A stretch of DNA of 64,000 bases from Bos javanicus (lineage: Eukaryota > Chordata > Mammalia > Artiodactyla > Bovidae). Below, piece after piece: positions 35,742-45,176 of the stretch. The first letter of the stretch is position 1, and each line of letters begins with the position of its first letter. Position numbers and translations under genes: made by a program. The stretch lies in NCBI RefSeq assembly GCF_032452875.1, contig NC_083871.1, positions 1,339,692-1,403,691 on the forward strand, written 5' to 3'. The notes under the pieces are model-generated. The model was not told the DNA's origin and made no database searches. It saw nothing but the letters and a program-made list of their open reading frames with translations.

Positions 35742-37568
35742 AGAGGGACTTTTGTTGGCAAAGTAATGTCTCTGCTTTTGAATATGCTGTCTAGGTTGGT
35801 CATAGCTTTTCTTCCAAGGAGCAAGGGTCTTTTAATTTCATGGCTGCAGTCACCATCTGTGGTGATTTTGGAGGTCCCCCCCCCAAAAAAAATAAAATAA
35901 AATCTGTCACTGTTTCCACTGTTTCCCAATCTATTTGAATGAAGTGATGGGACCAGATGCCATGATCTTAGTTTTCTGAATGCTGAGTTTTAAGCCAACT
36001 TTTTCACTCTCCTCTTTCACTTTCATCAAGAGACTCTTTAGTTCTTCTTCACTTTCTGCCAGAAGGGTGGTGTCATCTGCATATCTGAGGTTATTGATAT
36101 TTCTCCCAGCAATCTTGATTCCAGTTTGTGCTTCATCCAGTCCAACATTTCTCATGATGTACTCTGCATAGAAGTTAAATAAGCAGGGTGATAATATACA
36201 GTCCTGTCGTACTCCTTTCCCTATTTGGAATCAGTCTGCTGTTCCATGCCCAGTTCTAACTGTTGCTTCCTGACCTGCATGCAGATTTTTCAAGAGGCAG
36301 GTCAGATGGTCTGTTATTCCCATCTCTTTCAGAATTTTTCAGAGTTTGTTGTGGTCCACACAGTCAAAGGCTTTGGCATAGTCAATAAAGCAGAAGTAGA
36401 TGTTTTTCTGGAACTCTCTTGTTTTTTTTCTATGATCCAGCGGATGTTGGCAATTTGATCTCTGGTTCCTCTGCTTTTTCTAAATCCAGCTTAAACATCA
36501 GGAAGTTCACGGTTCATGCACTGTTAAAGTCTGGCTTGGAGAATTTTCAGCATTACTTTACAAGCGAGTGAGTTGAATGCAATTGTGTGGTAGTTTGCAC
36601 ATTATTTGGCATTGCCTTTCTTTGGGATTAGAATTAAAACTGACCTTTTCCAGTCCTGTGGACACAACTGCATCTTCCAAATTTGTTGGCCTATTGAGTG
36701 CAGCACTTTCACAGCAACATATTTTAGGATTAGAAATAGCTCAATTGGAATTCCATCACCTCCACAACCAAAATGGTTGTCTGAGGAGACCTTATAAATT
36801 GCTGTAAATAGAAGAGAAGAGAAAGGCAAAGGAGAAAAGTACAAATATACCCATTTGAATGCAGAGTTCCAAAGAATAGCAAGGAGAGATAAGAAAGACT
36901 TCCTTAGAGGTCAATGCAAACAAATAGAAGAAAATAATAGAATGAGAAAGACTAGAGATCTCTTTAAGAAAACTGGAGATACCAATGGCACATTTCATGC
37001 AAAGATGGGCGCAATAAACGACAGAAATGGTATGGACCTCACAGAAGCAGAAGATATTAAGAAGAGGTGGCAAGAATACACAGAGTAACTGTAGAAAAGA
37101 AATCTTCATGACCCAGATAATCACGATGGTGTGGTCACTCACTTAGAGCCAGACATCCTGGGATGTGAAGTAAAGTGGGCCTTAGGAAGCATTACTATGA
37201 ACAAAGCTAATGGAAGTGATGGAATTCCAATGGAGCTCTTTCTAATCCTGAAAATGATGCTGTGAAAGTGCTGCACTCAGTATGTCAGCAAATTTGGAAA
37301 ACTCAGCAGTGGCCATAGGACTGGAAAGGTCAGTTTTCATTCCGATACCAAAGAAAGGCAATGCCAAAGAATGCTCAAACTACTGCACAATTTCATTCAT
37401 CTCACACACTTGTGGACAAGGCAATGGCACCCCACTCATGCCTGGAAAATCCCATAGACAGAGGAGCCTGGTGGTCTGCAGTCCATGGGGTCGCTAAAGA
37501 TTCGGACACGACTGAGCGACTTCACTTTCACTTTTCACTTTTGTGCATTGGAGAAGGAAATGGCAACC

Positions 37569-38846
37569 TGCCGGGGACCAGCCCCGGCTGATCCAGGGTA
37601 CTCGAAGGAGAGACGGCGTCGGCGAGGGTCAGGATACGATAGTTTCAATTAGATATTGATTAGAGATATAAAGAGTAATAGAATAAGGATAGCTCAGTAG
37701 GAAAATTCAGTGGAGAAAAGAGGCTGAGTAGCTTGGTTTACGCGGGGGACCAATAAAACTTCAAGACAAGAAGCTTGCACCACTTACGTAGGCCGCAGGC
37801 GTCCTTCCGTTCTCCCGAAGGAGAGGAGACACTGAGGCCTCCCCGGTCGGATCTTAGAAGCCCAGGCAAAATTAGTAAGCTTGGTGGGTTCCGCGCTCCA
37901 GATGGAGACTCAGCCAGAGGGAGAGAGAGACATGGGGAGACCAGTATTTTGAGAAACTGATCCCAATTCTTTATTTTCCATGGTCTACTTTTATACACTG
38001 AGATGTTATACAAAAGTCACGTGGGGAAAGCAGTCCTGACTTTTATTAAAGTCAGGTGCTTCACACAAATGTATACAGAGGTCTTAGGGGTGTTACATCA
38101 TCTTCTGGCCAGGGGGACCTGCTGACAATTTACGACCCTCTCCTTGTGACAGCGGTCAGTCAATCAGGACACTTATTTCTCTAGGGCTGATTATTCTCAA
38201 AACAGACGCCACCCAAGTAAAGTTACACTCCTACAGGGTGAGGGTGTAGTGGGTTTTAGTTAAGGAAAGAATTTACTTAGCCTAAGGTCTAACGTGATTA
38301 ATATCAAAGGTTAATTCTATATATTCATTAATGTGTGTAAGGGCAGGGGATATGGAGACTTAGCAACAAACATTGGCTCAACAAATGAAAAACCCTTCAC
38401 CAACACAATTTCTAATTAGCCCACTATACTTATAGTTTTCTAACTTCTCTAAAGAACCTGTTTTTAGAGGGTTTAAAGCATCTTGTGCCTCTCACGGTTG
38501 GGAGGCTGTGAGCAATCACATGTGGCCGGAGGAGCCTGTCAGGCAGGCTAGAGAACCTTCAGAGGAGTTTGTAGGTTAAAACACTCTTATCACGCCCAGG
38601 AATTATTATTAACTGGAGCTCTAGGTTAACTCTTTCTCTGAAAGAGGTGGTGGGGGACAGCCCCCCGTAAAGTCAGAGATGTAGGTGAGAGCACAAAGTA
38701 GTAAAGTAGGCAGGCTCTGGTTATGGGGGTAGATGCTCGAGGAGTTCCAGGGGGACTCCTGAGGCTCGATCCCGCCTTTGCGTATGTCGAGCCTCCTTCC
38801 TCATGACCTTTGTCACGGGCGGAGTACCTGACTCTGGCCCCCAACA
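37569..38846 (-). repeat. 3' LTR of the class II provirus
   Basis: 1278 bp, minus-strand ends TGTTGGGG and CCCCGGCA. TATA box TATAAAAG at 37988-37995 and AATAAA at 37970-37975, so the two signals lie within 26 bp, a short-R arrangement. The long frame at 37738-38013 is only LTR sequence. Confidence 0.95.
37970..37975 (-). terminator. Polyadenylation signal in 3' LTR
   Basis: AATAAA on the minus strand; it would end proviral transcripts. Confidence 0.75.
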
Positions 38847-38860
38847 TCTCCCCCTTTTTT
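38847..38860 (-). promoter_or_regulatory. Polypurine tract
   Basis: Minus strand AAAAAAGGGGGAGA directly abuts the TG of the 3' LTR. It primes plus-strand DNA synthesis in retroviruses. Confidence 0.9.
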
Positions 38861-39605
38861 ATTTCTTAAAACAACCAGATGCAGCTCAGTCGCGAGCTTC
38901 CGAATGTTCTGCCAGAGAATCCTGACAATACAAGGAAGAATGATTATGAGAAGTAGGATTAGATCACCAAAAATAACATAACTAGGGATATTAGACAGAA
39001 TATTTTTTCCAGAAATAAAGTTAGAGAAGGTGTTAAAAAAAATCATTAGCTGCTCCAGTGGCGGTAAAATCCAGTCGAGAGTGTTCCAAGGTCTGTATTT
39101 GATTATGAAGTTTCCCTAAGTCCAGGCCAATATCAGAACTGTTCCAAACACCTGAGATATGATTTTTAATCTTTTCCCATTCATAATCTGTCTTGTTTAC
39201 CTTCAAAGATGTCACGCATATCCACCTGTAATCAGCGTGGCATGTCAACGCCATCTTCACCTTTAAAGCCTGTAACTCAGTCCCAATATGCATAATTGCT
39301 TCTTCTAAGGCGTCTACTCTCATCTCTAATTTCCTATCTATAGCTTCCTGTGTTGCTAGAGTTAAAGAAACAATTTTAGACATGGTATCAACATATTGGG
39401 CAGTATGCACTTGTTGAGTCAATGATATTGCTGCCGCAGTAACAGAAGTAATTGTTGCTATCAAAGCTGATATTCCTAGGATAAGCAAGCCCACAAACCG
39501 TCGCGATCGCATTAAATCCTGCAATTGTTGTAACACAGTAAGACCATAGCTATCATATAGGCACCATAAGATAGGATGGGCATTGTTAACACCACAAAGG
39601 AGCAA
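38861..39605 (-). pseudogene. env: Class II env, transmembrane (TM) subunit remnant
   Basis: The longer frame (39033-39605) starts upstream of a furin-like RSRR followed by the hydrophobic fusion peptide FVGLLILGISALIAT. It continues through a heptad-rich ectodomain to the membrane-proximal part. A second frame (to 38847) holds the membrane-spanning segment FGDLILLLIIILPCIVRIL and a short basic cytoplasmic tail. The two are out of frame at an A-run at 39035-39042 (T-run on the sense strand), so one base has been gained or lost there. TM mediates membrane fusion in a functional virus. Here it is broken and lacks most of its SU partner. Confidence 0.88.
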
Positions 39606-39919
39606 ACATTACATTGAGGGTTTAAACAAGATGAAAGCATACATTGTTCACAAGTCACTACGTTAGGTCCACCTGAATAATTCATGCCTACATTAAGTTT
39701 GTTGGAGTCATTAGTAAAAAGGAAAACATAAGGCGAGGGTGGACAAGCTAAAACAGAATAAGTAGAATTATTTTCTGGTTGGAGTTCATGCTGCAGCAGC
39801 CCTGTCAGTCTCGCCGGGATCTCGATGTTTATCTTGTCTCCCCTGCCGGCGGGCTCCTCTTTTGTGATCGAAGCAATGGGGGAACTGGATGTCTGGGGGT
39901 CTGAAACATGGAGAATCAA
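39512..39919 (-). pseudogene. env: Class II env, residual surface (SU) part
   Basis: The frame overlaps the integrase C-terminus at its start, then reads a Cys-rich stretch with N-glycosylation-like sites (NNST, NYSG) and a CEQCMLSSCLNPQCNVC block resembling the distal SU of betaretroviruses. Only about 100 residues of SU can be placed between the integrase end and TM, so most of the receptor-binding subunit has been deleted. The frame differs from that of TM. Confidence 0.65.
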
Positions 39920-40740
39920 CCTGTCCCGGATCTAAATTGGAGAATTTGCATCCTGTGGGAAAATACAAGCACATCCTCGACCGCTAGTTAATAACGGGTC
40001 AGGACCCTTTCATTGTCCTGAGAGGAGGTCCTTCCATTTAACTAATGGTTTTGCATTTAATTGCTCCAGGCATCAATGACGAAGCATTGCAGTAGTTCCA
40101 GCCAGACCAGCATTTAGAATATTTATTACGAAAAGAGCATGTTGCAAGATTTGATGGGGAGAACTATACTTAAACTCCCCTTCTTTTAATTTTTGAATTT
40201 GAAGCTTTAATGTTTGATGTGCTCTTTCCACAATGGCTTGTCCCCGGGGATTGTAAGGGATGCCTGTATTGTGTTTAATTTGAAACTGTAAACAAAATTC
40301 CTGAAAAGACTTAGAAATGTAAGCAGGAGCATTGTCAGTTTTCAGAGCTTTTGGTAGGCCCAAATATGAAAAACAAGTAAAGAGATGTTGTATAACACCT
40401 TTAACTGCCTCTCCGGTACGAGAAGTTGCAATAATGACATGAGAAAAGGTATAACAAAGGACAGTTTTCCAAATGAAGAGACATGAGTTACATCCATGTG
40501 CCAGAGTACGTTAGGTTTGAGACCATGAGGATTAACTCCCGTAGGTAGACTATATTATAAACAGTGGGGCAGTGTAAGCAAGAGCGCACAATCTCCCTAG
40601 CAGTTTCTCTGGGAATTTGGAATTGATATCTTAAGGTAGTAGCATATTGATGATGAAGTGAGTGAGAGGCTCTGGCCTCCTCAATCACAGTAGCCACTGT
40701 ATTTCTGGTTAAGTCAGCCAAATCATTAAAGGCATTTAAA
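39915..40740 (-). pseudogene. pol: Class II integrase, main copy
   Basis: Zinc-binding HHCC: His, His and two Cys in HSLHHQY...CLHC (about 40560-40670). First catalytic Asp in WHMDVTHVSSFGK (near 40480-40500, a different frame from HHCC). Second Asp in KTDNAPAY (near 40320-40340). Glu in NPRGQAIVERAHQTLK (near 40205-40250). C-terminus with GRGCACIFPQDAN (near 39950-39995). All domains are present, but at least two frameshifts separate them. Integrase inserts viral DNA in the host genome. Confidence 0.88.
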
Positions 40741-41166
40741 GGGCCGGGCAATCCGGAATGAGCCCGAATGTGTCCAGTGAAAAATATTTTATTTCTTTTC
40801 CAAATTTGTTGCTGTAATTTAGTTAACAAATGAAATATGGTAGTTTTATTTTCAGGCAAAACCGCAGTTTCAGTGTGTGGAAACAACCTGACAATATATT
40901 GAGAATCAGAATAAAGGTTAAATTCTTCATCTGCAAACATAGCAAAAGCCTCTATGCCTTGTTATTTCAGCGCTTTGAGCTGAAGTTTCCTGTGTTTCTA
41001 AAACTTTTTGGTGATTTTTAGTAACTATGGAGGCTTTACCGTTTGCTGACCCATCAGTAAAAACTATCTGAGCACTTGGAATAGGAGATTGTTTACATCT
41101 GACAGGAAAAATAACTGGATGTCTGGATATAAAATTCAGCAAAACATGCGAGGGTAAATGATGCAA
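40741..41166 (-). pseudogene. pol: Class II RNase H
   Basis: First catalytic Asp in FTDGSANGKA (near 41040-41060) and another in LYSDSQYIV (near 40895-40915). A third conserved segment GHIRAHSGLPGPL is followed by FNDLAD. A frame break near 40930-40950 separates the first motif from the rest. The enzyme removes the RNA strand during reverse transcription. Confidence 0.88.
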
Positions 41167-41460
41167 AAATTTTGACCAAAATAATTTCCTACGGCAATCT
41201 GCCAGTCCTCATCAAACATTAGAAGAGCATCAAGTTGTTCTTTATTATATGGAATTACAATTTCTGATGGCTCTTTACCAAATAATTTAATGCTCTGCTT
41301 TTTTCCTTTAATATCAACGTAGCTATCAGTCCTGGATAAGAAGCCACTACCTTTTTAGTTTGAGTGGGGAGATGGACCCATTCTAGGGGGCCGTTTTGCC
41401 ATAAAACCAATTTTTTGTCTGGCTACCCCAATTACACCTATGGGGGTTTTATGGTAAAAG
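41167..41460 (-). pseudogene. pol: Class II RT connection region, copy a
   Basis: Minus-strand reading gives QSIKLFGKEPSEIVIPYNKE and, after that, FDEDWQIA, typical of the betaretroviral RT connection subdomain directly before RNase H. It is joined to RNase H in the normal order. Upstream (higher coordinate) it stops abruptly at an AT-rich block, so palm, fingers and thumb are absent from this copy. Confidence 0.8.
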
Positions 41461-42130
41461 AATTGTCAAGCAGTTGTCAATTTAATTTTTTAAATTTTTA
41501 AAATTTACGTTTTAACAACATAAATTTAGGGATATGTTAATTTAGGTCTAATGTTTAGTTTAGGTCTCTGTATAAATTTAAACAATAAATGTATAACCTC
41601 CTTATCTCATTTTGGTATACAGATATACCTAAATGCAAAATGTATTTATATATGTATTTATACATGGCAACAAGTATAAACTTATTGACATAATCAATAT
41701 ACTTGAATTAATCTTTATAATTAATATGTTAATTAATATATATTACAGCAATACAACACGTACACAGCTAATACCAGCCAACACAAACCAATGTACTGTA
41801 ATAATACATGTCACACATATATAATTATACAGTATATAGACCATATATCATCACAGCACATCAATCCATACCAATTAATATCAGCCACACACATTATATT
41901 ACTGTAATATATATTTAATTATACAGTATATATATAATATGCATATATAGTATACATACTAATTTATATACAGATTAATTAAGTATAGATCCATAAATAG
42001 AATTAGGTATACCTCTATTATATTTTATTTATACCCATACCTAATTAGGCAAACTGCAATTAGGCAAATATATTTATATTATGTATTTATAATAATATAT
42101 ATAGTATTATTAATTGTACCGCCTGTTGAT
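41461..42130. other. AT-rich block of unknown origin inside the provirus
   Basis: About 670 bp of extreme AT richness with many ATATAT and TTAATTA motifs. A sub-block near 41778-41840 (ACCAGCC...ACTGTAATA...AATTATACAGTATATA) recurs in altered form near 41880-41940. No retroviral coding similarity on either strand. Both flanks are pol/pro pieces. Confidence 0.7.
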
Positions 42131-42300
42131 CACTAAGAAATTGAGAAAACCCTTCTCTGAGTATCTCCTATTTGAGACAGCACGTCCCTCTCCCATAGGG
42201 TAAAGGGGAGCATAGGAACTACATAGGGTTGGAAAGTTTCACAGGTATCTTCAAACTGCCAATCTAACATTTTTGAACTTTTAACTACTGTGGGGGCTTG
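42131..42300 (-). pseudogene. pro: Class II protease C-terminal piece, displaced
   Basis: One frame reads MLDWQFEDTCETFQPYVVPM and then LPFTLWERDVLSQIG, which matches the end of betaretroviral protease (the LP-x-x-LW-x-RD-x-L block). It lies downstream of an RT piece, although protease normally precedes RT. It is separated from the protease N-terminal piece by about 850 bp. Confidence 0.62.
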
Positions 42301-42590
42301 AGGGCAAATGAAACAAAATTTGACCCCTGAAATCTATCAGGGCAACTTGCCAATCATCACTATTTTGTAAAAGACTTGCAGTTGATCCTTATTGAATGGA
42401 ATTACTATATTTGCTACTTCTTTTCTAAAAAGTTCCACACTTCCTTTTTCCTCCTTTTATAATTAATTGTGCCACCAAGCTGGGATAAGATAAAACTATT
42501 TTTCTTGGGGTCACTGGTAGATGGAACCAATGGGCCTTTTTGTCACAAGCATCCTGTAGGTGTATGTTTTATGGCAAGAATAATTTAATC
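42301..42590 (-). pseudogene. pol: Class II RT connection region, copy b (diverged)
   Basis: The same landmarks as copy a can be followed, such as ATTCCATTCAATAAGGATCA against ATTCCATATAATAAAGAACA, and DDWQVA against EDWQIA. It has many stops and frameshifts. It continues from the thumb-region frame at 42591, so it is the older or more decayed of two pol lineages in this provirus. Confidence 0.72.
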
Positions 42591-42840
42591 TCATCTTTTG
42601 GTAATATTAATTCTAATTAACTGACCATTTAAAGTCTCATACACTTCAACAAGAGCTAACTCTGTCTCATTAGTCAACTTTTTCTTAGAACTGGAATTAG
42701 GATCAATTTTTAAGCAATCAAATAAAGGCTTTAAATCTGCAGTAGTCAGTTTTAAATGAGGGCGTATCCAATTAATGTCCCCTAATAATTTTTGGAAATC
42801 ATTTAAAGTTAGTAAACAATCTCTCCGCAGCTTCAAAGGG
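42591..42840 (-). pseudogene. pol: Class II RT, palm/thumb piece
   Basis: The frame reads LNDFQKLLGDINWIRPHLKL followed by a TTADLKPLFDCLK block, a hallmark of the betaretroviral RT after the active site. The catalytic YxDD block is missing: upstream the text switches at about 42840 to an integrase piece. Confidence 0.85.
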
Positions 42841-42926
42841 GCATTATCAGTTTTTTAAACTTTTGGCACACCTAAATATGAGAAGCAAGTAAAGAGGTGT
42901 TGCACAACATCTTTATAAGCTTCTCC
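42841..42926 (-). pseudogene. pol: Class II integrase core piece, second copy, out of order
   Basis: Minus-strand text codes TGEAYKDVVQHLFTCFSYLG and, after it, VPKV-stop-KTDNA. This aligns to 40331-40416 of the main integrase. It sits 5' of RT, the reverse of the normal order. It contains an in-frame stop and the second catalytic Asp. Confidence 0.85.
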
Positions 42927-43134
42927 AGTTTTTGTTTTGTAACCTAAGTCTGGTCTATAGCTTTTTAGATGACAAGCAACCATCTAATCTTTGCTTGAAT
43001 ACTTCCAGCAACAGGGAACTCACTACTCTTCAAGGTTTTAAACTCTCCTTCACCTTTTTTTTTTTTTTTTCTACAGCATTCTCACCCCGCATATCACTTT
43101 CTCTAATCCCACCAACTCATTTTCAGTATTATAC
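42927..43134. other. Non-retroviral segment with A-run inside the provirus
   Basis: Minus strand: an A15 run (plus-strand T-run 43053-43069) follows the protease-side text, then about 120 bp resembling an old interspersed repeat (GAGTTCCCTGTTGCTGGAAG; plausibly L3/CR1-like). It looks like captured host sequence. Family call is tentative. Confidence 0.45.
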
Positions 43135-43480
43135 GTGGGCCAGGAACTAGGCCAGTCTTTTCCAGCAATGTTAAGAGACGTCTGTTCTTGTGTCTAATAG
43201 CCCTGACATTTTATTTTCTTGAATTAAAAGATCTTTTAAAGGCCTTGGAGCTGTAATTTTCTGCACCCAAAAAGCTAGATCACTAAATCTAAATGCTCTG
43301 TGACTCTTAGCTTGAGAAGTCAAGGTTTTTCTTGTCTGATAATAAGGTAAAAAGCAAAAGCTGTGTTACTCTTTGACCTTTATTAATTTGCACAGTTTTA
43401 GTAGGCGGTGAGAACAAAACTTTAATTTCTCAATATAATCAGAATCTACTACACCATGCACCACCGAAATTTTCTTTTTC
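43135..43480 (-). pseudogene. pro: Class II dUTPase C-terminus and protease N-terminus
   Basis: The text first reads a dUTPase end (VVDSDYIEKLK, then a TVQINKGQRVTQL-like block and LLPYYQTRKTL). It then reads HRAFRFSDLAFW and the protease active-site region GLLDTRTDVS. The catalytic motif Asp-Thr-Gly has become Asp-Thr-Arg (codons at 43186-43194), so the protease would be dead even without the frame breaks. dUTPase fused ahead of protease is characteristic of betaretroviruses. Confidence 0.78.
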
Positions 43481-43682
43481 TTTTTATTTACTTATTTATT
43501 TGTTTTCTTTCTTTCTTTCTTTCTTTTCTTTTTTTTTTTTTTTTTAAGAAAGCGAGCTACGCCCTAGCACAAGTCCTACAATGCCCTCAGGTAGGGGGCC
43601 AGCCACTCCCGTTGGAATTGGAGTAACCTCGTCAAGGGTTAATATTGTTGCTAAATCCCCTTACCGTTTGGCTTTTCTCTTA
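43481..43682. repeat. Pyrimidine tract and unassigned spacer
   Basis: (TTTC)n and T-runs at 43500-43547 (plus strand), followed by about 130 bp of gag/pro spacer without a reading. Confidence 0.6.
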
Positions 43683-43985
43683 GCCTGGGTAAGACCCCCC
43701 TGAGGGGGTTTTCTCCAAGGAGCACGCTCTGCATATTGTGCATGCAGTCTGTTTTAAAAGCTCCACTGTTTAAAAAACTTTTTATCTTTTTCAGGCTTAG
43801 GCAACATTTTGAGAGGCTTTGGGGGCAAAGTGGGGAACTCTTGGGCCCTGGAAGGCGCAAACGGAGGCGGCGGCTATCGCCCCAAATCAGAAAGTGGTGG
43901 ATAAGTTTTTTTAAAAGTTTGCGCAGAGGGGGAGGTAGCTCGCCAGGGCGTCTGGCCACAGTGTCCTGTAAGTCCTCTCCTCTCT
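43683..43985 (-). pseudogene. gag: gag proline-rich region, repeat copy B
   Basis: This unit aligns to 44393-44690 with an offset of about 706-710 bp. In one frame it reads LQDTVARRPGELPPP; in another, Pro-rich text typical of the gag region between matrix and capsid. A CCCCCCTGAGGGGGTT hairpin marks its 3' side in both copies. It is one half of an internal tandem duplication. Confidence 0.72.
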
Positions 43986-44392
43986 CCTCTGCTGATTTTT
44001 TCTTCCTTCTTCTCTTTAAATCTTTCTCAAGTTTTCTTTCCCTCACTCTATCTTTTTTCCTTCCTCTTCTCTTCTCTTTTACTTTCTATCATTTCCTTCT
44101 TGTTTCCCTCTTTCATTCTCCCTTCTTCCTTCTTACTACCTTCTCTTTCATTTCTTTCCTTTACCATCTTTCTCTCTAACTTTTTCTTTCCTCCTCCCTC
44201 TCTTTCTCTCTGTATCTCTTTTTCTAACTTCCTTTTTTCCTTTTTCTATCTTGCTGCATTCCCTGATTTCTTCCTCCTCCGTTTTTCTCTCCTTTTCACT
44301 CTTTAGTTCTTTTTCTATCTTTAGATCTTTCTCTATTTTCTTTCCTTTTTTCTTTTTCACTTTTTTTTCTTTTTCTTTTTCTCTCTTTTTTT
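43986..44392. repeat. Purine/pyrimidine-biased spacer between gag repeats
   Basis: About 400 bp of almost pure C/T on the plus strand with irregular TTTC, TCTT and CTTCC units. The minus strand has an open Lys/Glu/Arg-rich frame (44148-44429), but this is a by-product of composition. Confidence 0.8.
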
Positions 44393-44690
44393 GCTTGGGT
44401 GAAGCCCCCCTGAGGGGGTTTTTCTGCAAGGAGTAGGCTTTGTATATTGTGTATTTTTTAAAAGCTCCTTTCTTTAAAAATAAAACTTTTTAATCTTTTT
44501 CAACCTTAGGCAATGCTCTGGGAGGCTTTGGATGTAAACTGGGGAATTTTTAGGCCCTGGGAGGTGCAAGCGGAGGTGGAGTAGTCGCCTTAAATCAGAA
44601 ATTGTTGGATAAATTTTTAAAGGTTTGTGTAGAGGGAGAGGGGGCTCGCCAAGGCGCCCGGCCGCAGCGTCCTGTAAGCCCTCTCACTCC
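44393..44690 (-). pseudogene. gag: gag proline-rich region, repeat copy A
   Basis: The 5'-side copy of the duplication. It shares the CCCCCCTGAGGGGGTT hairpin, the CTTAGGCAA...GAGGCTTTGG core and the end CGGCCGCAGCGTCCTGTAAG (copy B has CTGGCCACAGTGTCCTGTAA). Copies differ at many sites, so the duplication is much older than the insertion. Confidence 0.75.
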
Positions 44691-45057
44691 TCGGGAGGTA
44701 GAGCACAGTGTCCCTCCTCTTCCTCGTCAATGGCAGAAAATATGATCTGTGCAGAAGGTGGAGACCCACTACCATCCACCGCTATAGCCTCTCCCATAGG
44801 TCACCCCACAGCCTCATGACGAGGATCCAGAACATTTTTAATCATATTTATAGGATAAGTTTTTAGTTGTTTTTTACCTTCACCCAAGTATCTAAATTAA
44901 CAGTAGCTTCTTTAACAGTTTCAAGATTACTTGTATAAAGAGTTGCCATTCTTAGTTTCAGTGTTATCCATGTCAGAAAGTTAAACATAATAGAAGATAA
45001 AGCTTTTAGCTTTCAAAAGATCAGGCTTTTCTTTGGCCTTTTAACTTCAGAAACCAT
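44691..45057 (-). pseudogene. gag: gag matrix remnant
   Basis: An ATG at 45055-45057 opens a short frame (MVSEVKRPKKSL). After stops, another frame reads ETVKEATVNLDTWVKV, which resembles the betaretroviral matrix. An acidic stretch (DEEEEG) follows before the duplicated block. No capsid or nucleocapsid zinc knuckles can be found anywhere in this provirus. Confidence 0.6.
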
Positions 45058-45176
45058 TTTTTCTCTCTAACTCTAACTCTTTAACACTTTCAACACTTCC
45101 CACTCCTCTCGCCCTGTCTATCCTACAGGGGGGTCCGCGGCACCCTTGAGTGGGGTCCTAGCCGTCCCGAACATTG
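45058..45176 (-). other. Proviral leader, unique part
   Basis: Untranslated leader between the hairpin array and the gag ATG; AGAGTTAGAGTTAGAGAG lies just upstream of the ATG. No ORF. Confidence 0.55.

Larger units (their letters stand above)
33108..36775 (-). mobile_element. BovB LINE, reverse, split by L1 and a SINE
   Basis: Its 3' end is at 33108-33296 (CAGTCAGTTCAGTTCAGTTA). It resumes after the L1 at 35352 and continues back through RT to about 36775, where the text (GGAATTCCATCACCTCCAC) corresponds to the first conserved RT region. The complement of the YADD block is near 36070-36095. Net BovB length is about 1.5 kb. Stops and frame breaks are frequent. Confidence 0.9.

Noticed and set aside
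35980..36171. Recurring antisense frame starting MLSFKP (also at 5803, 23946, 29230, 47314 and 60802 regions)
   Set aside because: It recurs because every BovB RT copy has the same antisense text. It is not an independent gene.
38861..39605. Domesticated envelope (syncytin-like) gene
   Set aside because: Most of SU is missing and TM is broken by a frame change, so no full protein can be made from this copy.
43736..44179. 147-codon Phe/Ser/Leu-rich frame resembling a membrane protein
   Set aside because: It is antisense to the gag duplication and the pyrimidine tract; composition explains the hydrophobic appearance.
43986..44392. Regulatory triplex-forming element as a host feature
   Set aside because: The tract lies wholly inside the provirus between two gag repeats; a host regulatory role cannot be supported.
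44148..44429. Lys/Glu-rich 93-codon frame that looks like a coiled coil
   Set aside because: It follows from the almost pure purine composition of the strand. Other frames are equally open and there is no conserved motif.
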